A stretch of DNA of 64,000 bases from JAVJSF01 sp040219555. Its GTDB lineage: Bacteria; Actinomycetota; Thermoleophilia; Miltoncostaeales; Miltoncostaeaceae. Below are positions 18,664-26,551 of the stretch, piece by piece. The stretch's first letter is position 1. Each line of letters starts with the position of its first letter. The stretch lies in the NCBI GenBank assembly GCA_040219555.1, contig JAVJSF010000013.1, forward strand, positions 62,001 through 126,000, written 5' to 3'. Made by a program: the position numbers and the translations under genes. The notes below the pieces were generated by a model. The model was not told the origin of the DNA, did no database searches, and saw only the letters and a program-made list of their open reading frames with translations.

Positions 18664-20324
18664 GCCCCGAGTGGACCGACTGGTACGCGCGTGAGGACCC
18701 CCGCGAGTGGGTGCTGCCGCGCATCCTGGACCGGCGGGCCCAGGAGCACCCGGACCGGCCCTACCTGCGCTTCGAGGACGGGCCGTGGCGCACCTACGGG
18801 GAGGTGGCCGCGCGGGCGAACCGGATGGCCGGCGGCCTGATCGCGCGCGGGGTGGAGCCCGGCGAGTCGGTGAGCGTCATGCTCCCCAACTGCGAGGAGT
18901 TCGTGCCGGTCTGGTACGGGATCCTGGGCGCGGGCGGCGTGATGAGCTCCATCAACACGGCCTACAAGGGCGACTTCCTCACCTGGACGGTCAACCTGGT
19001 CGAGTCGCGGGTCCTGGTGATCAGCGACGAGTACCTCGACCGCCTCGAGCTCGTGGCGAAGGACCTCACGCACCTGCGCCGCGTGATCGTGTGGTCCTCG
19101 GGCCGGCGCGCCGGCGACGAACCCGCGGGGCTCGAGTGCGAGCCGCTGGAGGCGGTGGAGGAGGGTGGCTCCGACGCGCTGCCGGCCGTCGAGCACTCCT
19201 GGACCGACGACGCGCGGATCATGTTCACCTCGGGCACCACCGGCCGCTCGAAGGGCGTCATCAAGCAGCACGCGGCCGACTACTTCTCGGCGCGGTCGTC
19301 GATCGAGGCCATGCGCGTGCGTCGCGGCGTCTCCATGGAGGACCTGGCCGACGAGGTCTACTTCTCGTGCCTGCCGCTCTTCCACAGCAACGCCCAGGTG
19401 CTGTGCGCCTACCCGGCGCTGCTGGCCGGCGCGCGGGTGGCGTTCGTGGAGCGCTTCTCCACCACGCGCTTCTGGGAGCAGGTGATCGCCGCGGAGGCCA
19501 CCACCTTCAACTCCATCGGGGCGATGATCTACTTCCTCTGGAACGCCCCGCCGTCGGATCTCGACCGGGCCCATCGCGTGCACTCGGTCATGGCCGCGCC
19601 GGCGCCCAAGGACGTCTACGAGGCCTTCGAGGAGCGCTTCGGCATCACCTTCGGCGAGGGCTACGGGCTCACCGAGACCGGCGTCGCGACGATGATGGAC
19701 CCCACCCGACCGCCGCGCCTGGGCTCGTGCGGGGTGGCCAACCCCGGCTATGAGGTCTCGATCGTGGAGCCGGGTACCGACCGGCCGTTGCCCGCGGGGG
19801 AGGCCGGCGAGATCGTGGTCGATCAGCGGATCCCCAACATCATCATGCGGGCCTACTACGGCATGCCCGAGAAGACCGCCGACGACTTCCGCAACCTCAA
19901 GCTGCACACCGGCGACCTGGGCCGCATGGACGACGACGGCTACGTGTACTTCATGGACCGCGTGAAGGACTACATCCGCCGCCGGGGCGAGAACGTGTCG
20001 TCGATGGAGGTGGAGAAGCAGGTCAACTCGCACCCCGGGGTGCGCGAGTGCGCGGCGATCGCGGTGAAGGCCGGCGAGGGTGCCTCCTCCGAGGACGAGA
20101 TCATGGTGGTGCTGGTCGCCGAGGGCGCCGCGCCGGACATGGCCGAGCTGACCCTCTGGCTGGCCGAGCGCATGCCGTACTTCATGGTGCCGCGCTACCT
20201 GCGCGCCGTGGAAGCGCTGCCGAAGACCCCCACCGAGCGCGTCCAGAAGGTCAAGCTGCGCGAGGAGGGCATCACCGCCGACACCTGGGACCGCGAGGCG
20301 GCCGGCGTGCGGGTGAGCCGGTGA
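18660..20324 (+). CDS. Acyl-CoA ligase (AMP-forming, CaiC-like)
   Basis: The 554-residue ANL-family enzyme has the adenylation P-loop MFTSGTTGRSKGV, GEGYGLTETGV, TGDLGRMDDDGY and the C-terminal catalytic-lysine region PKTPTERVQK. The overall sequence resembles crotonobetaine/carnitine-CoA ligases, but the substrate is unknown. It starts with TTG at 18660, overlapping the preceding stop as TTGA, after a GGAGGAG ribosome binding site; the conserved N-terminus begins at this codon. The ligase probably supplies the CoA thioester used by the adjacent hydratase-like enzyme. Confidence 0.92.
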   Translation: MSPEWTDWYAREDPREWVLPRILDRRAQEHPDRPYLRFEDGPWRTYGEVAARANRMAGGLIARGVEPGESVSVMLPNCEEFVPVWYGILGAGGVMSSINTAYKGDFLTWTVNLVESRVLVISDEYLDRLELVAKDLTHLRRVIVWSSGRRAGDEPAGLECEPLEAVEEGGSDALPAVEHSWTDDARIMFTSGTTGRSKGVIKQHAADYFSARSSIEAMRVRRGVSMEDLADEVYFSCLPLFHSNAQVLCAYPALLAGARVAFVERFSTTRFWEQVIAAEATTFNSIGAMIYFLWNAPPSDLDRAHRVHSVMAAPAPKDVYEAFEERFGITFGEGYGLTETGVATMMDPTRPPRLGSCGVANPGYEVSIVEPGTDRPLPAGEAGEIVVDQRIPNIIMRAYYGMPEKTADDFRNLKLHTGDLGRMDDDGYVYFMDRVKDYIRRRGENVSSMEVEKQVNSHPGVRECAAIAVKAGEGASSEDEIMVVLVAEGAAPDMAELTLWLAERMPYFMVPRYLRAVEALPKTPTERVQKVKLREEGITADTWDREAAGVRVSR

Positions 20325-20872
20325 GCGAGGCCGCCCGTGAGGCCCTGGCGGCGCTGCGGGTGGTGGAGCACGCGCTGACCGAGCGCCACCCGGAGGGGCC
20401 CCGCCCGCATCCGCTGTCCGGCCGGCCCGACGCGCCGGCGGCAGCGGTGTTCCGCCACGGCGACGCGCTCTCGCTGATCTCCCTCGACGTGCGCGGCGAG
20501 GGTCCGGGGGAGTGGTCGCTGGGAGCCACCGCGGTGCTGGCGCTGGCTGGGGCCGAGATCGACGCGGCGCTGGAATGGGTGAACGAGCGCAACCGGCGGC
20601 TGTCGGTGGGCAAGTACTACTGCGCCCACTCGCGCGAGGCCGGCGTGGCGGCGATCGCCTATGACACCTGGGTCCAGGGGGCGGCCTTCGGCGCCTGCTC
20701 CGGGGCCGACGAGGCCGGCGGGCGACTCGCCACGGTGCTGCTGGCGATGGTGGCCAACGTGCTCGACACCGGCGCGGCCGAGGCCGCCCAGGCCGCGGCG
20801 GCCATCGGCGGGCGCCCGCCCGGCGACTCGGAGGCCGACCGCCAGGCGCTGCTGGTGATCGCGCTGGGCTAG
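20321..20872 (+). CDS. YbjN-like protein
   Basis: The 183-residue soluble protein has the look of the YbjN/type III-chaperone-like fold: an N-terminal helical part, a central antiparallel-sheet region and ALEWVNERNRRLSVGKYY, similar to the VNELN...GKFY signature of YbjN proteins. The GTG start overlaps the ligase stop (GTGA). It is the last gene of the nitroreductase-hydratase-ligase operon; whether it is a chaperone for one of these enzymes is unknown. Confidence 0.65.
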   Translation: MSEAAREALAALRVVEHALTERHPEGPRPHPLSGRPDAPAAAVFRHGDALSLISLDVRGEGPGEWSLGATAVLALAGAEIDAALEWVNERNRRLSVGKYYCAHSREAGVAAIAYDTWVQGAAFGACSGADEAGGRLATVLLAMVANVLDTGAAEAAQAAAAIGGRPPGDSEADRQALLVIALG

Positions 20873-20918
20873 TTGCGAACGAGTATGCGCGTACCCGCGA
20901 AAGGTCCGGGGCGCGTGC

Positions 20919-20924
20919 CAGATT
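20919..20924 (+). promoter_or_regulatory. Possible -10 element of the HTH gene, leaderless type
   Basis: CAGATT lies six bases before the ATG at 20931, a CANNNT variant of the hexamer found upstream of other genes here. Confidence 0.35.
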
Positions 20925-20930
20925 GATCGC

Positions 20931-21170
20931 ATGATGACACCGACGGGCCGCGCGGCCGCTCGCCGGCTCGGACTCTCGCACCGTGAGGTGGAGGTGGTCG
21001 AGCATCTGATGGCCGGCCGCGACACCTCCGAGATCGCCGAGCGTCTGCACCTGGAGCCGCAGACCATCCGCAACATCACCCATCGGATCGGACGCAAGCT
21101 CGGTGTCTCCGGCCGGCTGCGCATCGTCGCCCGCGCCCACGAACTGGACGCCGGCACGCGGGAGGGCTGA
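20931..21170 (+). CDS. Stand-alone LuxR-type helix-turn-helix protein
   Basis: The 79-residue protein is a single GerE/LuxR DNA-binding domain: LSHREVEVVEHLMAGRDTSEIAERLHLEPQTIRNITHRIGRKLGVSGR covers the four helices (seen in pieces, residues 15-62). There is no receiver or ligand-binding domain, as in single-domain LuxR regulators. It may start at either of two adjacent ATGs. It stands 114 bases upstream of the TadE-like cluster, which it might control. Confidence 0.85.
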   Translation: MMTPTGRAAARRLGLSHREVEVVEHLMAGRDTSEIAERLHLEPQTIRNITHRIGRKLGVSGRLRIVARAHELDAGTREG

Positions 21171-21272
21171 GCGCGAGCGCCGTCGGGCGCGCGGTCCGCG
21201 CGTCACGGGTGTCCGGTCGGGGCCGTGGCACCACCGGCACGTCGGTTGCGCCACCCGTGACATCGGCCGGCC

Positions 21273-21278
21273 TACCGT
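21273..21278 (+). promoter_or_regulatory. -10 element of the TadE-like operon, leaderless type
   Basis: TACCGT ends six bases before the ATG at 21285. Confidence 0.45.
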
Positions 21279-21284
21279 CGGTGC

Positions 21285-21638
21285 ATGCCCCGCCCGCTCA
21301 CCCGCTCCGCGAGCTCCGGCCAAGCGGCCGTCGAGCTCCTGGCCCTGGTACCGGCGGTGGCGGTGCTCGCCCTGGTCGGCTGGCAGATCGTCGTCGGCGC
21401 GCATGCCTGGCTGCACGCGGCCGGGGCCGCGCGCGCCGGCGAGCGCGGGGCGCTGGTGGGCGCCGATCCCGCGGAGGCGGCGCGCGCGGCGGTGCCCGAG
21501 GGCTGGGGTCGCCGGCTGGCGATCACGCCGGCGGCGGGTGAGCGGCCACTGCGGGTGCATGTTCGTATCCCCGCCGTCCTGCCCGGCCTACCGCCCACTC
21601 GTCCGGTGGTCGCTGCGCCGCGCGGGCAGCGCCCGTGA
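21285..21638 (+). CDS. TadE-like pseudopilin-type membrane protein
   Basis: The 117-residue protein has the TadE hallmark: a short basic N-terminus, then SSGQAAVELLALVPAVAVLAL with the Glu at position five of the hydrophobic segment, followed by a small exported domain. Such proteins are exported with tight-adherence (Tad/Flp) pilus systems. No tadA ATPase, tadB/C or prepilin peptidase lies in this window, so the cluster is an orphan here. Its stop overlaps the start of the second TadE-like gene. Confidence 0.75.
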   Translation: MPRPLTRSASSGQAAVELLALVPAVAVLALVGWQIVVGAHAWLHAAGAARAGERGALVGADPAEAARAAVPEGWGRRLAITPAAGERPLRVHVRIPAVLPGLPPTRPVVAAPRGQRP

Positions 21639-21928
21639 CCCCCGCGGGCACCCGGCGCCGGCGCGGCCGGCCCGGGGCGCGCGGCCAGGCCGCCGTCGAG
21701 GTCCTCGCGGCGGTGCCCGCCGTGCTGCTGGCGGCACTCCTCGCCTGGCAACTGGTCGCTGTCGTCGGGGCGGGGCTGCGGGCCCAGGACATCGCGCGCG
21801 AGCGCGCGATGTCGGTGCCCGCGTCTGCGCCGGCCGTCACCGTGACGGTCCGCGAGCGGGTCACGGTGGTCCTGCCCGGGCTCGGGCGCATCGAGGTCCC
21901 CGCGGTGGCCGTGGGGGGCCGCCCGTGA
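21635..21928 (+). CDS. Second TadE-like pseudopilin-type protein
   Basis: The 97-residue protein repeats the pattern of its neighbour: a strongly basic N-terminus (TRRRRGRPGARGQ), then AAVEVLAAVPAVLLAALLAWQ with the conserved Glu, and a short Val-rich exported part. The GTG start at 21635 overlaps the upstream stop (GTGA), and its own stop overlaps the next start in the same way, so the three genes are coupled. Confidence 0.75.
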   Translation: MTPAGTRRRRGRPGARGQAAVEVLAAVPAVLLAALLAWQLVAVVGAGLRAQDIARERAMSVPASAPAVTVTVRERVTVVLPGLGRIEVPAVAVGGRP

Positions 21929-23265
21929 TCGCCCCGGGCCGGCCACGGCCCGGGAGGGCTCAGGCCGGACAGGCTCTGCCCCTCCTGATGGGCGTCGTGG
22001 TCCTGCTCATCGCGGCCGCGGGCGTGGTGTTCGCCATCGGCCACGTGCACCTGGCCGCCGCACGGGCGCAGACCTCGGCCGACCTGGCGGCCCTGGCGGC
22101 GGCGCGCGAACTGCGCGACCGCCTGGGGAGCCTCGCCATCACGGACGATCCGCGGGGAGCCGCCCGGTCCGCGCTGCTGGCCGACCTCACCACCACGGCC
22201 ACGGTCGTCGCGGGGCCCGCCGCCGGCCGGGTCGTGGCGGTGCGCCTGGTGGGGGAGGGGTGGCCCCCCACGGCGGTCGAGGTCACGGTCGCCCACCGGG
22301 GTCCGGGTGGACGACCCGTCCGCGCGGTGGCGCGCGCAGGCCTGGTGGCCGGCGCGCCGGGGCCCGACGGGCGCACCGGGTGGGCCCGTGGCGGGGGGTA
22401 CGCCGGGCCGCTGGTCTACCGCGACGGCAAGCCCATGTGCCCGGCGGTGGCGGCCGCCTTCGACCTGATGGATGCGTCGGCGAACGCCGTGGGCGTCGAG
22501 CTGTTCGTCAACAGCGGGTTCCGCAGCGACGCCGAGCAGGCGATCCTGTTCGCCCGGCACCCCGACCCGCGCTGGGTTGCCCCGCCGGGGCGCAGCCGCC
22601 ACCGGGACGCCACCGAGCTGGACATCAACATGGGCGACGGCGGGCGTGCGCACGCCTGGCTGCGCGAGCACGGCGGGCGCTTCGGCTTCGTCCAGCGCTA
22701 CTCGTGGGAGCCGTGGCACTGGGGCTATCTGCCCGGGTGCGGCGCCGTCGCGCCGGGGGCCACCGGCCCGGCGCGCCCCGCCGCCGCTCCGTCCGCGGCG
22801 GCGGGGCTGCCCTCCTGGGTGCCGATGCCGTTCCGCGCCACCATCGCGCGCTCGGCGCTGGCCAACGGACTCCAGCCGGTGCTCCTGGCCGCACTGCTGC
22901 GGGCCGAGTCGGGCTTCCGGCCGGATGCGGTCAGCCACATGGGTGCCCAGGGGATCGCACAGTTCATGCCCGAGACCGCGCGAGGGATGGGTCTGGCCGA
23001 TCCCTTCGATCCGGACCATGCCATCCCCGCCGCGGCGCGCCTGCTGGGCGGGCACGTGCGCACCTTCGGCTCGGTGCCGATGGCGCTGGCGGCCTACAAC
23101 GCCGGCCCGGGCGCGGTGCGCCAGTACGGCGGGGTGCCGCCCTATGCGGAGACCCAGGGCTACGTGGCGACCGTCATGGCCCTGGCAGGCGGCGCAGGTG
23201 CCCTCGGCGCGGGTCCCGGGGGCGACGGGGTGGCACTGATGCGCGTCGACGGGCGGTACGTCTGA
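21925..23265 (+). CDS. TadG-like N-terminus fused to VanY peptidase and lytic transglycosylase domains
   Basis: The 446-residue protein is a three-part fusion. Residues 10-70 resemble the TadG / Rv3658c-type segment (AGQALPLLMGVVVLLIAAAG, then AQTSADLAALAAAREL). Residues 160-272 form an M15B D-alanyl-D-alanine carboxypeptidase (VanY) domain with SGFRS, metal ligands His226 and Asp233 in SRHRDATELDI, and EPWHWGY with His265. Residues 298-415 form an SLT lytic transglycosylase domain with catalytic Glu328 (RAESGF), GAQGIAQFMPETA and AAYNAGPGAV. One anchored protein would thus cut both peptide and glycan bonds of peptidoglycan. The GTG start overlaps the upstream stop. Confidence 0.88.
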   Translation: MIAPGRPRPGRAQAGQALPLLMGVVVLLIAAAGVVFAIGHVHLAAARAQTSADLAALAAARELRDRLGSLAITDDPRGAARSALLADLTTTATVVAGPAAGRVVAVRLVGEGWPPTAVEVTVAHRGPGGRPVRAVARAGLVAGAPGPDGRTGWARGGGYAGPLVYRDGKPMCPAVAAAFDLMDASANAVGVELFVNSGFRSDAEQAILFARHPDPRWVAPPGRSRHRDATELDINMGDGGRAHAWLREHGGRFGFVQRYSWEPWHWGYLPGCGAVAPGATGPARPAAAPSAAAGLPSWVPMPFRATIARSALANGLQPVLLAALLRAESGFRPDAVSHMGAQGIAQFMPETARGMGLADPFDPDHAIPAAARLLGGHVRTFGSVPMALAAYNAGPGAVRQYGGVPPYAETQGYVATVMALAGGAGALGAGPGGDGVALMRVDGRYV

Positions 23266-23286
23266 CCGCCGCAGTCCACGCGGCGG
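23266..23286. terminator. Hairpin between convergent genes
   Basis: CCGCCGC and GCGGCGG pair around a seven-base loop directly after the stop of the fusion gene and 16 bases before the stop of the convergent diguanylate cyclase gene. It could serve both strands; no T-tract is present. Confidence 0.45.
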
Positions 23287-23301
23287 CGACGTGGGCCAGG
23301 C

Positions 23302-24417
23302 CTACAAGGCGATCGCCGAAGCCAGGCCGGCGCCCCGATGGGGCGAGGCCGTCGCGCCGGCCACCACGCAACGGTCGCGACCGAGGTCCTTGGCCGAGTA
23401 CAGGGCCCGGTCGGCGGCGCGCAGCAGGCTCTCGGCATCCGTCCCGGCATCGGGGTGGATGGCGAGCCCCACGCTCATCGTCACGTCGAGGCCGTGCGCC
23501 GAGACGGCATCGTGGACCGCCCGCCGTGCGCGCTCGGCGGCCGCGATCCCGCCACCCAGGTCGGTGCGGGGAAGGACGAGGGCGAACTCCTCACCGCCCA
23601 GGCGGGCGACGAGGTCGCCGGTGCGACGCTGCTCGCCGAGGGCTCCGACCACGGCCTTGAGCACCTCGTCGCCCTCGTCGTGGCCGTGGGTGTCGTTGAT
23701 CGTCTTGAAGTGATCGATGTCGCACAGCAGGAGCGCCAGCGGTTCCCCGGTGCGACGGGTCCGACCGAGTTCGTCGGCCAGGCCCTCGTGGTAGGCGCGC
23801 CGGTTGGCCGCTCCGGTCAGGGGGTCGGTCCTGGCCGCCTCCGCCAGCGCCGCCGACACCCCGTCTGCGACGGAATGGATCCGGGAGATCACGGCGCCCG
23901 CCGTCGCCAGGGTGATCGTGAGGATGAGCCAGTCGGTGACGCCGGACTCGGTGGGCTTCAGTATCAGCAGCGCACCGAAGCAGGCCGCGGCGAACGCGAC
24001 GTGCAGGCCCGCCGCCCACGGCCTGAAGAAGACCGCGGCGTAGAGCATCGCCAGCACGTACGTGTAGGCGAACCCGGTGTGCGTCGCACCCTGTGCATCG
24101 ATCCCGAGCGTGATGAGCACGGTCCCCCCCGCCACCAGGAGGTTCTGGGCGACCACCCCGGGCCGAGGGCCCATCGCGACGCCCACGGCCACCGCGGCGC
24201 AGATGCCGCCCTGCAGCAGGATCCGCGCCTGGTCGAGGCTCGGGTCGTGCGGCAGCAGCACGATGAGGAGGGCCATCAGGGCTCCCGCGCCGTAGAAACC
24301 GGCGAGGGCGCGGGTCGCGCCCGACCAGTCCGCGATCTGCGGGCCGCGGCGCGGCGTGGTGACACCCCCCGATGCCCGCCGGGCGGTGGAGGTGACATCT
24401 GCGGGGGGCGTCGGCAT
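23302..24417 (-). CDS. Membrane-bound diguanylate cyclase (GGEEF)
   Basis: The 371-residue protein has an N-terminal membrane sensor of about six hydrophobic segments (residues about 38-185) and a C-terminal GGEEF domain with DPLTGAANRRAYHE, LLCDIDHFKTINDTHGHDEGD and an intact GGEEF motif (ARLGGEEFALVLP). It should synthesise cyclic di-GMP. Together with the PAS-GGEEF protein at 15009 the window holds two diguanylate cyclases and no EAL or HD-GYP phosphodiesterase. The start ATG lies in a divergent spacer without a clear ribosome binding site. Confidence 0.93.
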   Translation of the reverse strand: MPTPPADVTSTARRASGGVTTPRRGPQIADWSGATRALAGFYGAGALMALLIVLLPHDPSLDQARILLQGGICAAVAVGVAMGPRPGVVAQNLLVAGGTVLITLGIDAQGATHTGFAYTYVLAMLYAAVFFRPWAAGLHVAFAAACFGALLILKPTESGVTDWLILTITLATAGAVISRIHSVADGVSAALAEAARTDPLTGAANRRAYHEGLADELGRTRRTGEPLALLLCDIDHFKTINDTHGHDEGDEVLKAVVGALGEQRRTGDLVARLGGEEFALVLPRTDLGGGIAAAERARRAVHDAVSAHGLDVTMSVGLAIHPDAGTDAESLLRAADRALYSAKDLGRDRCVVAGATASPHRGAGLASAIAL

Positions 24418-24473
24418 CTACACGGGTGATCGGCGGCCCCGACCGGGAGTTGAGGCCGGATCCCGTGCGCCGA

Positions 24474-26468
24474 TCAGGGTGCCGGCGTCTCCAGCAGTAG
24501 CGCCCACGTGGCCGGCCCGGCGACGCCGTCCGGGCGCGCCCCGCGGTCCAACTGGAACGCGGCCACGGCGGCCCGGGTGCGCGGGCCGTAGTGGCCGTCG
24601 CGCCGCACCGGGTAACCCCAGGCCACCAGACGCTCCTGGAGCACCAGGCTGGGGTCGCCGCGCTTGCCCGGCCTCAGCACCGGGTACTCGCGCGGCGCGA
24701 CCGCGGGTGTGGCGCACGCCCGCTCGCTGCTGAGCGCCCTGGTCTGCTGCGCCCGGGTGTGCTGCAGGCTCCAGTAGCTGACGCCGAACCAGCCCAGGCC
24801 GGCCGCCAGGCAGCGGAACCGGCGCAGGTCCGCCACCCGCTCGCGCGAGTACGTCCCGGCGGTGGGTGCGACGGGCACCCCGTAGAGGGTGTGCCAGCTG
24901 GCGGTGCGCGCCATCGCCGTCGCCACGGGCACGCGGAAGGCGCCCCAGTAGACCTGGGGGAGCACGGCGTCGGCGGCGTCGGGCCCGTGCAGGAAGGCCG
25001 AGTACGGGAAGCGCGGATGGCCGTCGATGTAGGCGAACGAGCTGAGCCCCACCGGGACGCGGTGACCGACGAGGCGCCGCAGCACCCGCATGTAGGCGCG
25101 GGCCCTGCGGTGCGCGGCCGAGGCGCGCCCGACGCCCATGCGCTCGAACTCCGCCTCGGCGTTGACGATGAAGCACTCGGCGCCCCCACGCACGGCCCGC
25201 GCGGCCACGCGCGCCTCCTCCACCGGCCGGCGCCCGTAGATGTACTGCCAGCCGCACACGCGCAGGCCGGCGTCTCGCAGGGGTCCGATGGCGGCGTCGA
25301 ACTGGCGCCAGTGGTTCACGCCGTCGCCCGACTTCAGGTAGACGGTGTCGATGCCGAGCGCCCGGGCGCGCCGGATGATCCCCTCGGGGCCGCCGACCTT
25401 GGGCGCCTCCCACACCCAGATCGCCACGCCCTCAAGCGGCGAATCGGCGACGCGCCCGGGGCCGGCCGCGGCCGCCACCGGCGACAGGCGCGCCGGACAC
25501 GTGGCCGCCAGCCCCCAGACCTCCCGCAGCGCCGCGTCCAGGCGCGGGCATCCCGGGCCCCCCACGTCGCCGGCCCATCGCCAGGTCCCGTCGGCCCGTC
25601 GCAGGAAGCGCTCCGGCTCCGCCGCCCCGGGGAAGAGGGCGATGGCGTGGCCCACGCCATCGAGCTCCGCCGCCTGGACGGTGCCCTCGCGCGGAGAGAC
25701 CCGCGCGCCGGCCCGAGCCCCGCGCCCGAAGACGCGCGCGTCGGCGAGGGTCTCGCCGAGCGCCGCGTCCACGGGCAGGGGCGTCGCCGGCCCGGGCGCC
25801 GCCGCCAGCGCCGCCGCCCGGTCGGCCACGGCGCCGGCCAGCGTCCGCACCTCGGCCGCGTCCGCGCCCGGTTCCCCGGCGGCGGCCCGGCCGGCCGCCG
25901 GCCCGGCCTCCACCCCGTGGAGCCAGGGCCCGGCGGCCACCAGCGCCACCGCGCGGGCCGCCCCGCTCCTCGGCGTCACCGTCACCAGCCGGATCGTCGC
26001 GGCGCCCCTCACGCCGGTGCGCGCCGTGCGTGCCCCGGCGGGCGCCCCGGCCGCCACCGCCCGGGCCAGCGCGTCGCGCAGGCCCGCGGCGTCGCCGGCC
26101 GTTCGCAGCCGCACCGCCCACGAACGCAGCCCGCCGCGCCCCTCCGCCGGTCCGAAGAGCCGCTCCGAGCCACCGATGAACCCCGCCGACCGGGCGGCGC
26201 GCAGCGCCCGCCGGCCCGCCGGTCCCGCGGGGGACACCACGGGGCCGAGCAGCGCCTCGGCACCGGCCAGCTCGCGCTGGACGGCCACGGGACGCCCCGA
26301 CGCCTCGACCGGGTCGACCAGTCGCTCGGGCGCCACCGCCGGCACGGCGCCGGCCGGCGCCGTGCCGGCCAGGAAGGCCCCCGCGACCAGGGCCGCCACG
26401 ATGCCCCCCCGGCCCGCTCCCGCCGACCCCGCCGTCCGCGCCGCCCGCCGTCCGCTCATCGTCCCCAC
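24474..26468 (-). CDS. Secreted TIM-barrel protein with C-terminal peptidoglycan-binding domain
   Basis: The 664-residue protein has a signal peptide (basic start, hydrophobic segment about 20-40, AGA cleavage-type sequence), an Ala/Gly-rich region with no recognised domain (about 45-335), a glycoside-hydrolase-like barrel (about 345-590; VAIWVWEAPKVGG, IDTVYLKSGDG, VPVGLSSFAYIDGHPRFPY, ADAVLPQVYWG), and a C-terminal PG_binding_1 repeat (LQERLVAWGYPVRRDGHYGPRTR in pieces, ending GPATWALL). It is probably retained at the cell wall. The barrel's substrate is unknown. Confidence 0.8.
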   Translation of the reverse strand: MGTMSGRRAARTAGSAGAGRGGIVAALVAGAFLAGTAPAGAVPAVAPERLVDPVEASGRPVAVQRELAGAEALLGPVVSPAGPAGRRALRAARSAGFIGGSERLFGPAEGRGGLRSWAVRLRTAGDAAGLRDALARAVAAGAPAGARTARTGVRGAATIRLVTVTPRSGAARAVALVAAGPWLHGVEAGPAAGRAAAGEPGADAAEVRTLAGAVADRAAALAAAPGPATPLPVDAALGETLADARVFGRGARAGARVSPREGTVQAAELDGVGHAIALFPGAAEPERFLRRADGTWRWAGDVGGPGCPRLDAALREVWGLAATCPARLSPVAAAAGPGRVADSPLEGVAIWVWEAPKVGGPEGIIRRARALGIDTVYLKSGDGVNHWRQFDAAIGPLRDAGLRVCGWQYIYGRRPVEEARVAARAVRGGAECFIVNAEAEFERMGVGRASAAHRRARAYMRVLRRLVGHRVPVGLSSFAYIDGHPRFPYSAFLHGPDAADAVLPQVYWGAFRVPVATAMARTASWHTLYGVPVAPTAGTYSRERVADLRRFRCLAAGLGWFGVSYWSLQHTRAQQTRALSSERACATPAVAPREYPVLRPGKRGDPSLVLQERLVAWGYPVRRDGHYGPRTRAAVAAFQLDRGARPDGVAGPATWALLLETPAP

Positions 26469-26538
26469 CAGCGCATCCTCCGGTCCGTGTCCGCCCGGCG
26501 TGCGCCGGCCCGCGGCGTCCCGGTTCTGGGGGTGCTCC

Positions 26539-26544
26539 TATACT
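26539..26544 (+). promoter_or_regulatory. -10 element of uvrC, leaderless type
   Basis: TATACT ends seven bases before the uvrC ATG. It is the best match to a sigma-70 -10 consensus in the window. Confidence 0.55.
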
Positions 26545-26551
26545 CGACCGG

